Assembly (NCBI RefSeq): GCF_900114315.1
Contig: NZ_FOSQ01000002.1
Location: 434,001 to 498,000 of the forward strand
Length of the DNA: 64,000 nucleotides
Source: Falsiroseomonas stagni DSM 19981
GTDB taxonomy: Bacteria; Pseudomonadota; Alphaproteobacteria; Acetobacterales; Acetobacteraceae
Direction of reading: 5' to 3'
Numbering within the stretch: position 1 is the first letter of the stretch; every line of letters starts with the position of its first letter. This document shows positions 37,052 to 45,226 of the stretch, one piece after another. The notes beneath the pieces were generated by a model. It saw only the letters and a list, made by a program, of their open reading frames with translations. It was not told the DNA's origin and made no database searches. The translations under genes and the position numbers were made by a program.

Positions 37052-38680
37052 ATGAAGATGCCCGGCCCCGACCACCTGCCCGCGGAGCCTGCCGCCAGCA
37101 AGACACGCTGGCCCCTCCCACGTCCCCAGGCGACCATCCGCGGGCGCCTCATCGGCCTGCTGCTGCTGGCAGCAACGCCCGTCGTCGTCATCGCCCTCGC
37201 CGGAACCGTCAGCGACTTCAACGCATCGCGCCGCGCTGCGCGCGAGGGGGTGACGATCCAGCGGGACCTGCTGGCCGGGCGCGTCGCCGCGCGGCTGGAC
37301 GTGGCGGAAACCGCGCTTAACGTCCTCGGCGCCCTGGCCGATATCGACACGGCCTGCCGCACCCTGGCGGCGACCACCCTGCCCCCCGGCCTGACGCTGC
37401 GCCTGGTGCAGGAGGACGGCCGCGGCGGCTGCGCGGCCGGCGAGGTCCTGGTCGATGCCCCCGATGCCGCCATGCAGCGCCCCGTCCTCATCCAGCGCGC
37501 CATGGCGAGGCTGACGCGAGAGGTCGCCGGGCGACGCCTTTCCGCCGATGTCACCCTCCCCCTGCCGCCGGCCGGACTCGATGCCTGGATCGTGGATGAG
37601 GCGGGCGATGCCTGGCCGATCGCCGCCGATGGCCCGGCCGCGCCCCGGGGCTGGCGCGCGGATGCGCCAGCCGCGACCGATGCCATGGGCCATGCGGTGC
37701 TGCTGTCCCATGCCCCCATCGCGGAAGGCTTGGCGCTGCTGGTCGCGCAGCCCGCCGCCGCGGCCCGTGACGCGGCCATCATGGCCGCGCTCCAGCGGCT
37801 CGGCGAAATCCTGGCGCTGCTCGCGCTCAGCATCGGTGCCGTCATGCTCGGCTCCGGCTACGCCGTGACACGCCCGCTGATGCAGCTGCGCCGCATCGTC
37901 ACCCAATGGCGCCAGCGCGGCGGCCCCTTCGAGACACCCGACCGCGCCGGCATGCCCGACGAGATCCGGGAACTCGCCGAGAGCTTCGTCGCGGGTGCGG
38001 AAGCCCTGGCGGCGCGGGAGGCGGACCTGAAAGGGGCGCGCGAACGCGCGGAGATCCTCGCCTCAGAGGTTCATCACCGCGTCAAGAACAACCTCCAGAT
38101 CGTCAGCAGCCTGCTGGCGTTGCAGGCGCAGCGCGTCGTGGACCCGGCCGCGCGCGCGGAGTTCGAGGCCGCGCGCGACCGCATCGGCGCCATCGCGACG
38201 CTCCATCGCCACATGTATGCGCATCACGACCCGGAGGCGATCGACCTCGGCGCCTTCATCGAGGAACTCGGCGTGCAGCTCTTCGCCGCGGTCGGGGATC
38301 GTCCGGGGCGGCGCATCATGCTCGATGTGTCCGCGCCCGCGCTCCGCATCTCCTCCGACCAGGCGGTGCCGCTGGCCCTCATCATCACCGAAGCGGTCTC
38401 GGCGGCGCTGAAGCAGGGCTTCCCGCCGGGCCGCGGCGGCCGCATCACCATCCGCGTGGAGGCCGATGAGCGTCGCGCCAACCTCGCGATCAGCGATGAT
38501 GGCGTGACGCCGCGCAGCGACGACCAGCTGCGCGCCATGCTGCTGCGCGGCCTGGCGCGGCAGCTCGGCGGCGAGTTGAAGCGGCAGGAGGCGGGGCTGA
38601 CGCTGGACTTTCCCCTGCGCGCGCCCCTGCCCCGCCCGCCGCCTTCCGTCAGGCCGCCCCCTGCACCTGAGAGGGCGTGA
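37052..38680 (+). CDS. HisKA_2 sensor histidine kinase of the stress locus, ATPase domain degenerate
   Basis: 542 residues. Transmembrane helix at about 33-50, periplasmic domain to about 255, second helix (EILALLALSIGAVMLGSGYA), HAMP-like linker, then the HisKA_2 H-box EVHHRVKNNLQIVSSLLALQ with the phosphorylatable His. The ATP-binding domain is unusual: the N-box reads LIITEAVSAALKQGF where active relatives have an N-E-L-x-x-N-A pattern, the G1 box reads DDGVTP rather than DxGxG, and no GLGL box is present before LARQLGG. A PhyR-directed kinase by location, but kinase activity is doubtful. Its end overlaps leuA by 32 bp. Confidence 0.85.
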   Translation: MKMPGPDHLPAEPAASKTRWPLPRPQATIRGRLIGLLLLAATPVVVIALAGTVSDFNASRRAAREGVTIQRDLLAGRVAARLDVAETALNVLGALADIDTACRTLAATTLPPGLTLRLVQEDGRGGCAAGEVLVDAPDAAMQRPVLIQRAMARLTREVAGRRLSADVTLPLPPAGLDAWIVDEAGDAWPIAADGPAAPRGWRADAPAATDAMGHAVLLSHAPIAEGLALLVAQPAAAARDAAIMAALQRLGEILALLALSIGAVMLGSGYAVTRPLMQLRRIVTQWRQRGGPFETPDRAGMPDEIRELAESFVAGAEALAAREADLKGARERAEILASEVHHRVKNNLQIVSSLLALQAQRVVDPAARAEFEAARDRIGAIATLHRHMYAHHDPEAIDLGAFIEELGVQLFAAVGDRPGRRIMLDVSAPALRISSDQAVPLALIITEAVSAALKQGFPPGRGGRITIRVEADERRANLAISDDGVTPRSDDQLRAMLLRGLARQLGGELKRQEAGLTLDFPLRAPLPRPPPSVRPPPAPERA

Positions 38681-40271
38681 GGGCCGCCGGCGCGGTGCGC
38701 TGGCGCTTCACCAGCAGCTTGTTCAGCGCGTGCACATAGGCGCGGGCGGAAGCGACGATGGTGTCGGTATCCGCGCCCTGCCCATCCACATGCTTGCCTT
38801 CCTCCTCCAGCCGCACGGTCACGCGCGCCTGCGCATCCGTGCCGCCGGTGACGGACTGCACCGCATAGAGCTTCAGGTTGACCTCATGCGGGAAGGCCTG
38901 GCGCAGCGCGGCGAAAGTCGCGTCCACGCCGCCATCGCCACCGGCCACGCCTTCACGCGCCTCCCCATCCACTTCCAGCGCGATGGAGGCGATGGGCCGC
39001 GTGTGCATGCCCGTGGAGACACTCAGGCCCACCAGCTTGATGCGGTCATTCGCGCGGACGACCTCATCATCCACCAGCGCCACGATATCCTCGTCGTAGA
39101 CGACCTTCTTGCGGTCAGCGAGGTCCTTGAACCGCTTGAAGGCGTCGTTCATGGCGTTGTCGCCGACATCGTAGCCCAGCGCCTTCAGCTTGTCCTTGAA
39201 GGCAGCGCGGCCGGAATGCTTCCCCAGAACCAGTGACGACTTCGTCCACCCGACACTTTCGGGAGTCATGATTTCGTAGGTCGAGGAATCCTTCAGCATG
39301 CCGTCCTGGTGGATGCCGGATTCATGCGCGAAGGCGTTGCGGCCGACGATCGCCTTGTTCGGCTGCACGTCGAAGCCCGTGATCGTCGCCAGCAGACGGG
39401 AGGTGCGCAGGATGTTCGGCGTGGCGACGCCATTCGCGAAGGGCAGCGCATCATGCCGCGTGCGCAGCACCATCGCGATCTCCTCCAGGCTGGCATTGCC
39501 CGCCCGTTCGCCGATCCCGTTGATGGTGCATTCCACCTGCCGCGCGCCGGCGCGGATCGCCGCGATGGTGTTCGCCACCGCGAGGCCCAGGTCATTGTGG
39601 TTGTGGGTGGAGAAGATGACGCGCTCCGCCCCCGGCACGCGGTTGCGCACGGTGGAGAAGATGTTCGCCATATCCTCTGGCACCGCATAGCCGACGGTAT
39701 CGGGGATGTTGATGGTGGTGGCACCGGCCTTGATCGCGGCCTCCACGCAGCGGCAGAGGAAGTCGATCTCCGTCCTCGTGCCGTCCTCGGCGCTCCATTC
39801 CACATCCGCCGTCGCGTTGCGCGCGGCGGTGACGGAGGACGTCACCAGCGCCAGCACATCCTCCGGCTCCATCCGCAGTTTCACGCGCATATGCAGCGGG
39901 CTGGTGGAGACGAAGGTGTGGATGCGGCTGCGCGCCGCGGGCTTGATGGCTTCCGCCGCCCGCGCGATGTCACCCGGCGCCGTGCGCGCCAGGCCGCAGA
40001 CCACCGGCCCGTCCTTGCTGAACTTCTGGGCGATGGCGTGCACGCTCTCGAAATCGCCGATGCTGGCGATGGGGAAGCCCGCTTCCAGCACATCGGCGCC
40101 GAGTTCGTGCAGCGCCTCCGCCATGCGGATCTTCTCCTCCAGGTTCATGGAGAAGCCGGGGGATTGCTCCCCGTCGCGCAGCGTGGTGTCGAACACGATG
40201 ATGCGGTCGGGGTCCATCGTCCCGAAGGACGGGTGATTTATCGTCCCGAAGGACGGATGCGTGATGGCCAT
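38649..40271 (-). CDS. leuA: 2-isopropylmalate synthase
   Basis: 540 residues. The catalytic TIM barrel opens with FDTTLRDGEQSPGFSMN and contains HNHNDLGLAVANTIAAIRAG with the metal-binding HxH pair, then VECTINGIGERAGNASLEE and HESGIHQDGML; the C-terminal 150 residues form the leucine-sensing LeuA dimer domain (HVDGQGADTDTIVASARAYV). First step of leucine synthesis. ATG 40271 has AAGGA at good spacing; ATG 40217 (MDPDRII) is the alternative if the duplicated N-terminal unit is untranslated. Upstream lies a leucine-rich leader peptide with overlapping hairpins. Confidence 0.95.
   Translation of the reverse strand: MAITHPSFGTINHPSFGTMDPDRIIVFDTTLRDGEQSPGFSMNLEEKIRMAEALHELGADVLEAGFPIASIGDFESVHAIAQKFSKDGPVVCGLARTAPGDIARAAEAIKPAARSRIHTFVSTSPLHMRVKLRMEPEDVLALVTSSVTAARNATADVEWSAEDGTRTEIDFLCRCVEAAIKAGATTINIPDTVGYAVPEDMANIFSTVRNRVPGAERVIFSTHNHNDLGLAVANTIAAIRAGARQVECTINGIGERAGNASLEEIAMVLRTRHDALPFANGVATPNILRTSRLLATITGFDVQPNKAIVGRNAFAHESGIHQDGMLKDSSTYEIMTPESVGWTKSSLVLGKHSGRAAFKDKLKALGYDVGDNAMNDAFKRFKDLADRKKVVYDEDIVALVDDEVVRANDRIKLVGLSVSTGMHTRPIASIALEVDGEAREGVAGGDGGVDATFAALRQAFPHEVNLKLYAVQSVTGGTDAQARVTVRLEEEGKHVDGQGADTDTIVASARAYVHALNKLLVKRQRTAPAALTPSQVQGAA
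40216..40263 (-). repeat. 24-bp tandem duplication at the leuA 5' end
   Basis: Two units of 24 bp share 17 identical bases (40216-40232 and 40240-40256) and encode HPSFGTI-N and HPSFGTM-D. In RNA each unit forms CGUCC-UUCG-GGACG, a very stable tetraloop hairpin. Confidence 0.85.
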
Positions 40272-40308
40272 GGGGTGCGTTCCTTCGATTCGTCATTGAG
40301 CCATGCGC

Positions 40309-40375
40309 GAGGGCAAACCTGCCCTCAGGGTCCCCTGAGCGGTGCCAGCCGTTACCGGCTGGGCGTTACGCCCAG
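40309..40375 (-). promoter_or_regulatory. leuA attenuator: four overlapping hairpins
   Basis: In the order of the leuA transcript: CTGGGCG-taa-CGCCCAG (40375-40359), CCAGCCG/CGGCTGG (40362-40345, sharing four bases with the first), CTCAGGG/CCCTGAG (40339-40324) and GAGGGC/GCCCTC (40326-40309, sharing three bases with the third). Paired alternatives that share arms are the hallmark of transcription attenuation. The leader stop codon lies in the first loop. No U-run follows the last stem. Confidence 0.7.
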
Positions 40376-40467
40376 GGGTGGCTAAGTCGAAGAAGGAGAA
40401 GCGCGCGCGCGGAGCACCGGCCCTGGAGGGCGTCGGTCGGCTCGAAAAGGCGCGCGCGGGGCGTCAT
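40366..40467 (-). CDS. Leucine-rich leader peptide of leuA (LeuL-like)
   Basis: Short frame of 33 codons from ATG 40467 to TAA 40366-40368. It ends ARALLLLRLSHPWA: five Leu codons within six (CTT, CTC, CTT, CTT, CGA, CTT) lie 5 codons before the stop. The stop lies in the loop of the first attenuator hairpin, 94 bases before leuA. Stalling at the Leu codons when charged tRNA-Leu is low would free one hairpin arm and change the fold. Ribosome site is weak. Confidence 0.75.
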   Translation of the reverse strand: MTPRARLFEPTDALQGRCSARALLLLRLSHPWA

Positions 40468-40569
40468 GGCTGGCCGCACCCTAACCGCCTGCGCGCGCCC
40501 CTGCAAGCACTGGCGTGCCGGCCGCGCCCGCTTCACCATGGCGGCGTTAAGGGTGGGGAAACACAGGCG

Positions 40570-41547
40570 ATGACGTTCAAGGTGGTGGTGGGCCGCAGGC
40601 TTTCGGATGCCGGGATGGCGGTGCTGGAGGCGCGGCGCGACCTCGACATGCAGGTGCTGCACGACCCCACGGAGGCCGAATGGCACGCCGCCCTGGCCGA
40701 GGCCGAAGGCTGCATCGCCTGGACCAACCGCGTGGACCGCGCCGCCCTTGCCGCCGCCCCCCGCCTGCGGACCGTCTCCCGCATCGGCGTCGGCTACGAC
40801 ACGGTGGACATCACCGCCTGTTCGGAACGCGGCATCGCCGTGATGGTCGCGAACGGATCGAACGACCTGTCCGTCGCCGAACACGCGATGATGCTGCTGC
40901 TGGCCGTGGCGCGGCGGGCCGTGGACATCCACAACCATGTCGCCCGCGTTGGCGGCTGGTGGCCGCCGGAAGGGCTGCGGATGGTGGACCTTGCGGGCCG
41001 CAAGGCGCTCGTCGTCGGCTATGGCCGCATCGGCACCCGCGTCGCGCAGTATCTCAAGGCCTTCAAGCTGGATGTCGCGGTGCTGGACCCCAACTTCGCC
41101 CCCCACCGCATCGCCGCCGACGGTTTTCGGTGCGCGCGCGATCTTCACGCGGCGCTCGCCGAGGCCGATGTGGTGACGCTCCATTGCCCCCTCATGCCCG
41201 CCACCCATCACCTGATGGATGAGGCCGCCTTCGCCGCCATGAAGCCCGGCGCCATCCTGGTGAACACCGCCCGCGGCCCGGTGGTGAAGCAGGATGCGCT
41301 GGTGGAGGCGCTGCGGTCCGGCCATCTGATGGGCGCCGGCCTCGATGTGCTGGAGGTTGAGCCGGCGATCGCCGGCAACCCCCTCCTCAGCCTCCCCAAC
41401 GTCGTCATCAGCCCCCATTCCGCCGCCAGCACGAAGGAAGGGCTGGACCGCATGGCCGCCTTCGCCGCGCAGAACATGCTCGACGCGCTGGATGGCAAGC
41501 CGGACCCGGCGATGATGGTGAACCCCTGGATATTGCAGAAGGGGTAG
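40570..41547 (+). CDS. D-2-hydroxyacid dehydrogenase (phosphoglycerate dehydrogenase-like)
   Basis: 325 residues. Catalytic residues can be read: Arg in VNTARGPVVKQDAL, Glu in GLDVLEVEP and His in VISPHSAAST; NAD is bound by VVGYGRIGTRVAQYL with Asp in VAVLDPNF. Acts on a D-2-hydroxyacid; lacks the regulatory C-terminal domain of long SerA forms, so it may serve another substrate. ATG 40570 is preferred; the frame is open far upstream but the extension is low-complexity and lies in the leuA leader region. Divergent from leuA. Confidence 0.9.
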   Translation: MTFKVVVGRRLSDAGMAVLEARRDLDMQVLHDPTEAEWHAALAEAEGCIAWTNRVDRAALAAAPRLRTVSRIGVGYDTVDITACSERGIAVMVANGSNDLSVAEHAMMLLLAVARRAVDIHNHVARVGGWWPPEGLRMVDLAGRKALVVGYGRIGTRVAQYLKAFKLDVAVLDPNFAPHRIAADGFRCARDLHAALAEADVVTLHCPLMPATHHLMDEAAFAAMKPGAILVNTARGPVVKQDALVEALRSGHLMGAGLDVLEVEPAIAGNPLLSLPNVVISPHSAASTKEGLDRMAAFAAQNMLDALDGKPDPAMMVNPWILQKG

Positions 41548-41553
41548 CGCCCA

Positions 41554-42492
41554 TCAGGTGGGCGGATGCACCGCCCACCAATGCCGCGCGATATCCGCCC
41601 GCCGCGCCACCCAGACCTCGTCCCGGTGCTTCGCCACATGCGCCAGGAACCGCTGCAACGCCCGCGCGCGCCCTGGCCTTCCCACCAGCCGGCAATGCAG
41701 CCCCACCGACATCATCTTGGGGCTGCCCGCGCGCCCTTCCTCCAGCAGCAGGTCGAAGGCGTCTCGCAGATGCCGCTCGAACCCATCGGGATCGCCGAAG
41801 CCGGGCGGCACCGCGAACTTCATGTCGTTGTTGTCGAGGGTGTAGGGGATGACGAGCACGTCCTTCCCCTCGACCTTCACGTAATGCGGCAGGTCGTCAT
41901 CATAGCTGTCGCTGTCGTAGAGGAAGCCGCCATGCCGCGCGACCAGGCGGCGCGTCATCGGGCTGAACCGCCCGGTGTACCAGCCGACCGGCGGCGTGCC
42001 TGTGAGCCGCGCGATCGTCTCCACGCAGCGGTTGATGTGCTCGACCTCCTCGGCCTCGCTCATCGAATGGTAGTCGAACCAGCGCCAGGCGTGGGACGCG
42101 ACTTCATGCCCGGCGTCGGCGAAGGCGCGCGCGACATCGGGGTTCAGTTCCAGCGCCCGGCCGACGCCATAGACGGTGAAGTTCAGCCCCTGCTGGGCGA
42201 ACAGCCGCATCACCCGCCACACGCCGGCCCGCGCGCCATAGTCGAACTGCGTCTCGGTGCTGCGGTTGCGCTCGCCGACCGTGGGCGACCCGCCAGGCAC
42301 CTCATGCAGGTACAATTCGCTGCCCCGGTCGCCATTCAGGACGGTGTTCTCGCCGCCCTCCTCGTAGTTAAGCACGAAGGAGATCGCGAGCTTCGCGCCC
42401 CCCGGCCATTTCGGGTCGGGCGGGTTGGCGCCATAGCCACGGAGGTCGCGAGGATAGCCGGAGCCGTCATCGGGGAAGCGGATGTCTGTCAT
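41554..42492 (-). CDS. Polysaccharide deacetylase family protein, PuuE allantoinase-like
   Basis: 312 residues of the NodB/polysaccharide deacetylase fold. NPPDPKWPGGAKLAISFVLN and YEEGGENTVLNGD at the start, then ASHAWRWFDYHSMSEAEEVEH, WYTGRFSPMTRRLV and FLYDSDSYDDDLPHYV are typical of the PuuE group, which hydrolyse allantoin without metal. ATG 42492 is used; GTG 42513 is an alternative. Stands alone next to a hydroxyacid dehydrogenase, convergent 6 bp away, and no other purine degradation genes are nearby. Confidence 0.88.
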   Translation of the reverse strand: MTDIRFPDDGSGYPRDLRGYGANPPDPKWPGGAKLAISFVLNYEEGGENTVLNGDRGSELYLHEVPGGSPTVGERNRSTETQFDYGARAGVWRVMRLFAQQGLNFTVYGVGRALELNPDVARAFADAGHEVASHAWRWFDYHSMSEAEEVEHINRCVETIARLTGTPPVGWYTGRFSPMTRRLVARHGGFLYDSDSYDDDLPHYVKVEGKDVLVIPYTLDNNDMKFAVPPGFGDPDGFERHLRDAFDLLLEEGRAGSPKMMSVGLHCRLVGRPGRARALQRFLAHVAKHRDEVWVARRADIARHWWAVHPPT

Positions 42493-42525
42493 GCCCGGCA
42501 CAGTGGCAAGCACGGCGCCTTGAGG

Positions 42526-42831
42526 TCAATCGCGGCAGATGAAGGGCACGAAGCTGCTGGCCGTGCCCGCATTCATCGCCGCGATGGTCATCACATCCGC
42601 CAGGGCGATCTCCTGCGGCGACCGCGGGCAGACATCCCGCGTCCGGCAGCCGGAGGCAATGAACGCCTCATGCTGCGCCAGGAATTCCGGGGAGAGCCCC
42701 ACGCGCCCGAACCGCGCCAGCGCCTCCGGCCAGACCTGGCCGTAGCGTCTGCATTTCTCCGCGGTCCAGTCGCGGGATTGCGCCTCGGCCGGCGACGCCA
42801 GAAGCACCAGCAGCAGCGCCAGCGCCGTCAC
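42526..42831 (-). CDS. Small secreted cysteine-containing protein, unknown
   Basis: 101 residues from GTG 42831, which overlaps the stop of the SOUL gene (GTGA). Signal peptide VTALALLLVLLASPAEA with cleavage before QSRDW. The mature part has four cysteines (EKCRRYG, SGCRTRDVCP, FICRD), probably two disulfides, and is mostly helical. Family not recognised. Translational coupling suggests a joint role with the SOUL lipoprotein in the envelope. Confidence 0.7.
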   Translation of the reverse strand: MTALALLLVLLASPAEAQSRDWTAEKCRRYGQVWPEALARFGRVGLSPEFLAQHEAFIASGCRTRDVCPRSPQEIALADVMTIAAMNAGTASSFVPFICRD

Positions 42832-43445
42832 CGCGGCACCACCGGCACCGCGACCTCGTTCCGCCGCAGCGCCGGGATGGTCCATGGCGGATCGTAGAAC
42901 CAGGCCACCGCCTCGCCCGCCGCCACCCAGCGCGTGGCCGGCAGCGCCGCTTCCAGCCGCCGGCGCGCCTCCGCCACCGCCTCCGGGCTCGGCAGCCCCG
43001 TGAAACGCTGCACCGCCACCGTCTCCGCCGGCACCTCCACCACCGTCACCCGCGCATCCAGCGGCGCCGGCGGGTCGCGCAGCGCGGCCGGCAGGAAGAA
43101 GCGGATGCGATAGCCTGATGGCGTCGCCGCCTGCGCCACGGGCGCGGTCATGGCGATGCGCATCGAATCCTGCGCCACCGGCGCCGTCATCGCGATCCGC
43201 GCCGATCCCTGGTTGCCCCCGAAGATGTAGCGCGCGAGGCGGGAGAAGCCCTCGCTCCGCGCCGCCTCCTCAGGCGCGGGCACCACCGTCTCCGCTGCCA
43301 GGCGCGGCGCGTAGCGGCGGAACTCCAGCCCCGCCTCCGTGCCCAGCGCCTCGAAGCGCGGCTCCTCCGTCCCCGACCTCACGCCGAAGACCGAACAGGC
43401 GGAAAGGGCGAGTGTGGAGGCAAGGGCCGCGACGTGCTTGAGCAT
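42828..43445 (-). CDS. SOUL family heme-binding lipoprotein
   Basis: 205 residues. Signal MLKHVAALASTLALSAC has lipobox LSAC with Cys17. The mature protein starts with EPRFEALGTEAGLEFRRYAP and contains the SOUL signature IAMTAPV twice (RIAMTAPVAQDS and RIAMTAPVAQAA), coded by a 39-bp tandem duplication at 43132-43209, then FFLPAALRDPPAPLD and a C-terminal WTIPALRRNEVAVPV. SOUL proteins bind heme or tetrapyrroles. It overlaps the small secreted protein gene downstream. Confidence 0.9.
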   Translation of the reverse strand: MLKHVAALASTLALSACSVFGVRSGTEEPRFEALGTEAGLEFRRYAPRLAAETVVPAPEEAARSEGFSRLARYIFGGNQGSARIAMTAPVAQDSMRIAMTAPVAQAATPSGYRIRFFLPAALRDPPAPLDARVTVVEVPAETVAVQRFTGLPSPEAVAEARRRLEAALPATRWVAAGEAVAWFYDPPWTIPALRRNEVAVPVVPR

Positions 43446-43497
43446 GGAAGCATGGCTATCACCCCGGCCTCGCCATCGCGAGCCAATCCGGCCGGGG

Positions 43498-44121
43498 TCA
43501 CGCGCTTGCGAGCGCGGCGGCCAGCCCCACCGGCGGGCTCGCCAGCGGCTGGCGGCCGCGCGCCATCGCGACCGCGCCCGCCATGGAGGCCTGCGCCAGC
43601 GCGACCTCGGCCGCCCCTTCGGCGAAGGCAGCGTCGGCCGCCTCCGCCACCAGGCGGTGATATCCCGTCACATCGCCACCGCGGAAGGCAGTCCAGGCGC
43701 CGGGCACCAGCCGCACCTCCAGCGTCGCGCCATGCCGCGCCGCCGGCCCTTCGAACACCTTGCGGCTCGGCTCCATGGTCGTCTCCACGGCGCAGAGCAC
43801 CACCACGCGCCCGCCGCCCTTCGTCGCCGCCTCCGCCAGCGCCGCATCCACCCGCAGCACGGGCACCGTGGCGCGGGCCAGCGCCACCCCCGGCCCCACG
43901 GTCGAGCAGGTGAGCAGCACCGCATGCACGCCCGGCCCTGCCAGCGCCTCCAGCGCCCGCGCCGTGCGCGCCGCGATCGCGTCCGTCAGGCCACCCGCTG
44001 CTTCCGCGTCCCTGAGCAGCGCCTCATCGACGGTATGGCGCAGCACGACGCCCGGCGGGCAGGCCGCGTCGAAGACGGCGACGTTGCTGGCCGCGGTGTG
44101 CAGGCAGGCGATGGTGTGCAT
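43498..44121 (-). CDS. Aspartate/glutamate racemase family protein
   Basis: 207 residues. The first active Cys sits in VLLTCSTVGPGVALA near residue 72. In the second half, where two-cysteine racemases have a GCTH-like motif, this protein reads VALAQASMAGAVAMA, so the second catalytic Cys is missing. Proteins with one Cys in this superfamily include hydantoin racemase-like and maleate isomerase-like enzymes or inactive forms. Function uncertain. A terminator lies between it and ilvC, so it starts its own transcript. Confidence 0.75.
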   Translation of the reverse strand: MHTIACLHTAASNVAVFDAACPPGVVLRHTVDEALLRDAEAAGGLTDAIAARTARALEALAGPGVHAVLLTCSTVGPGVALARATVPVLRVDAALAEAATKGGGRVVVLCAVETTMEPSRKVFEGPAARHGATLEVRLVPGAWTAFRGGDVTGYHRLVAEAADAAFAEGAAEVALAQASMAGAVAMARGRQPLASPPVGLAAALASA

Positions 44122-44140
44122 TCCAGTTCCCCCATGAACG

Positions 44141-44171
44141 CAAAAGGGGCGGCGGGTTGCCCCGCCGCCCC
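44141..44171 (-). terminator. Rho-independent terminator after ilvC
   Basis: On the minus strand a perfect 11-bp GC stem (44171-44161 with 44156-44146, loop of four) is followed by TTTTG. It ends the ilv operon before the racemase-like gene. Confidence 0.85.
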
Positions 44172-44194
44172 CCGAGACGGCGTTCCCGCCAGCC

Positions 44195-45226
<1,032 letters not shown>

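Noticed and set aside
36518-37906. Long minus-strand frames opposite nepR and the stress kinase
   Set aside because: No family match, biased composition, and the plus strand holds recognisable NepR and kinase motifs.
43132-43209. 39-bp duplication in the SOUL gene as a novel feature
   Set aside because: Repetition of the IAMTAPV motif is, as far as I recall, common among bacterial SOUL proteins, so it is described in the gene entry only.
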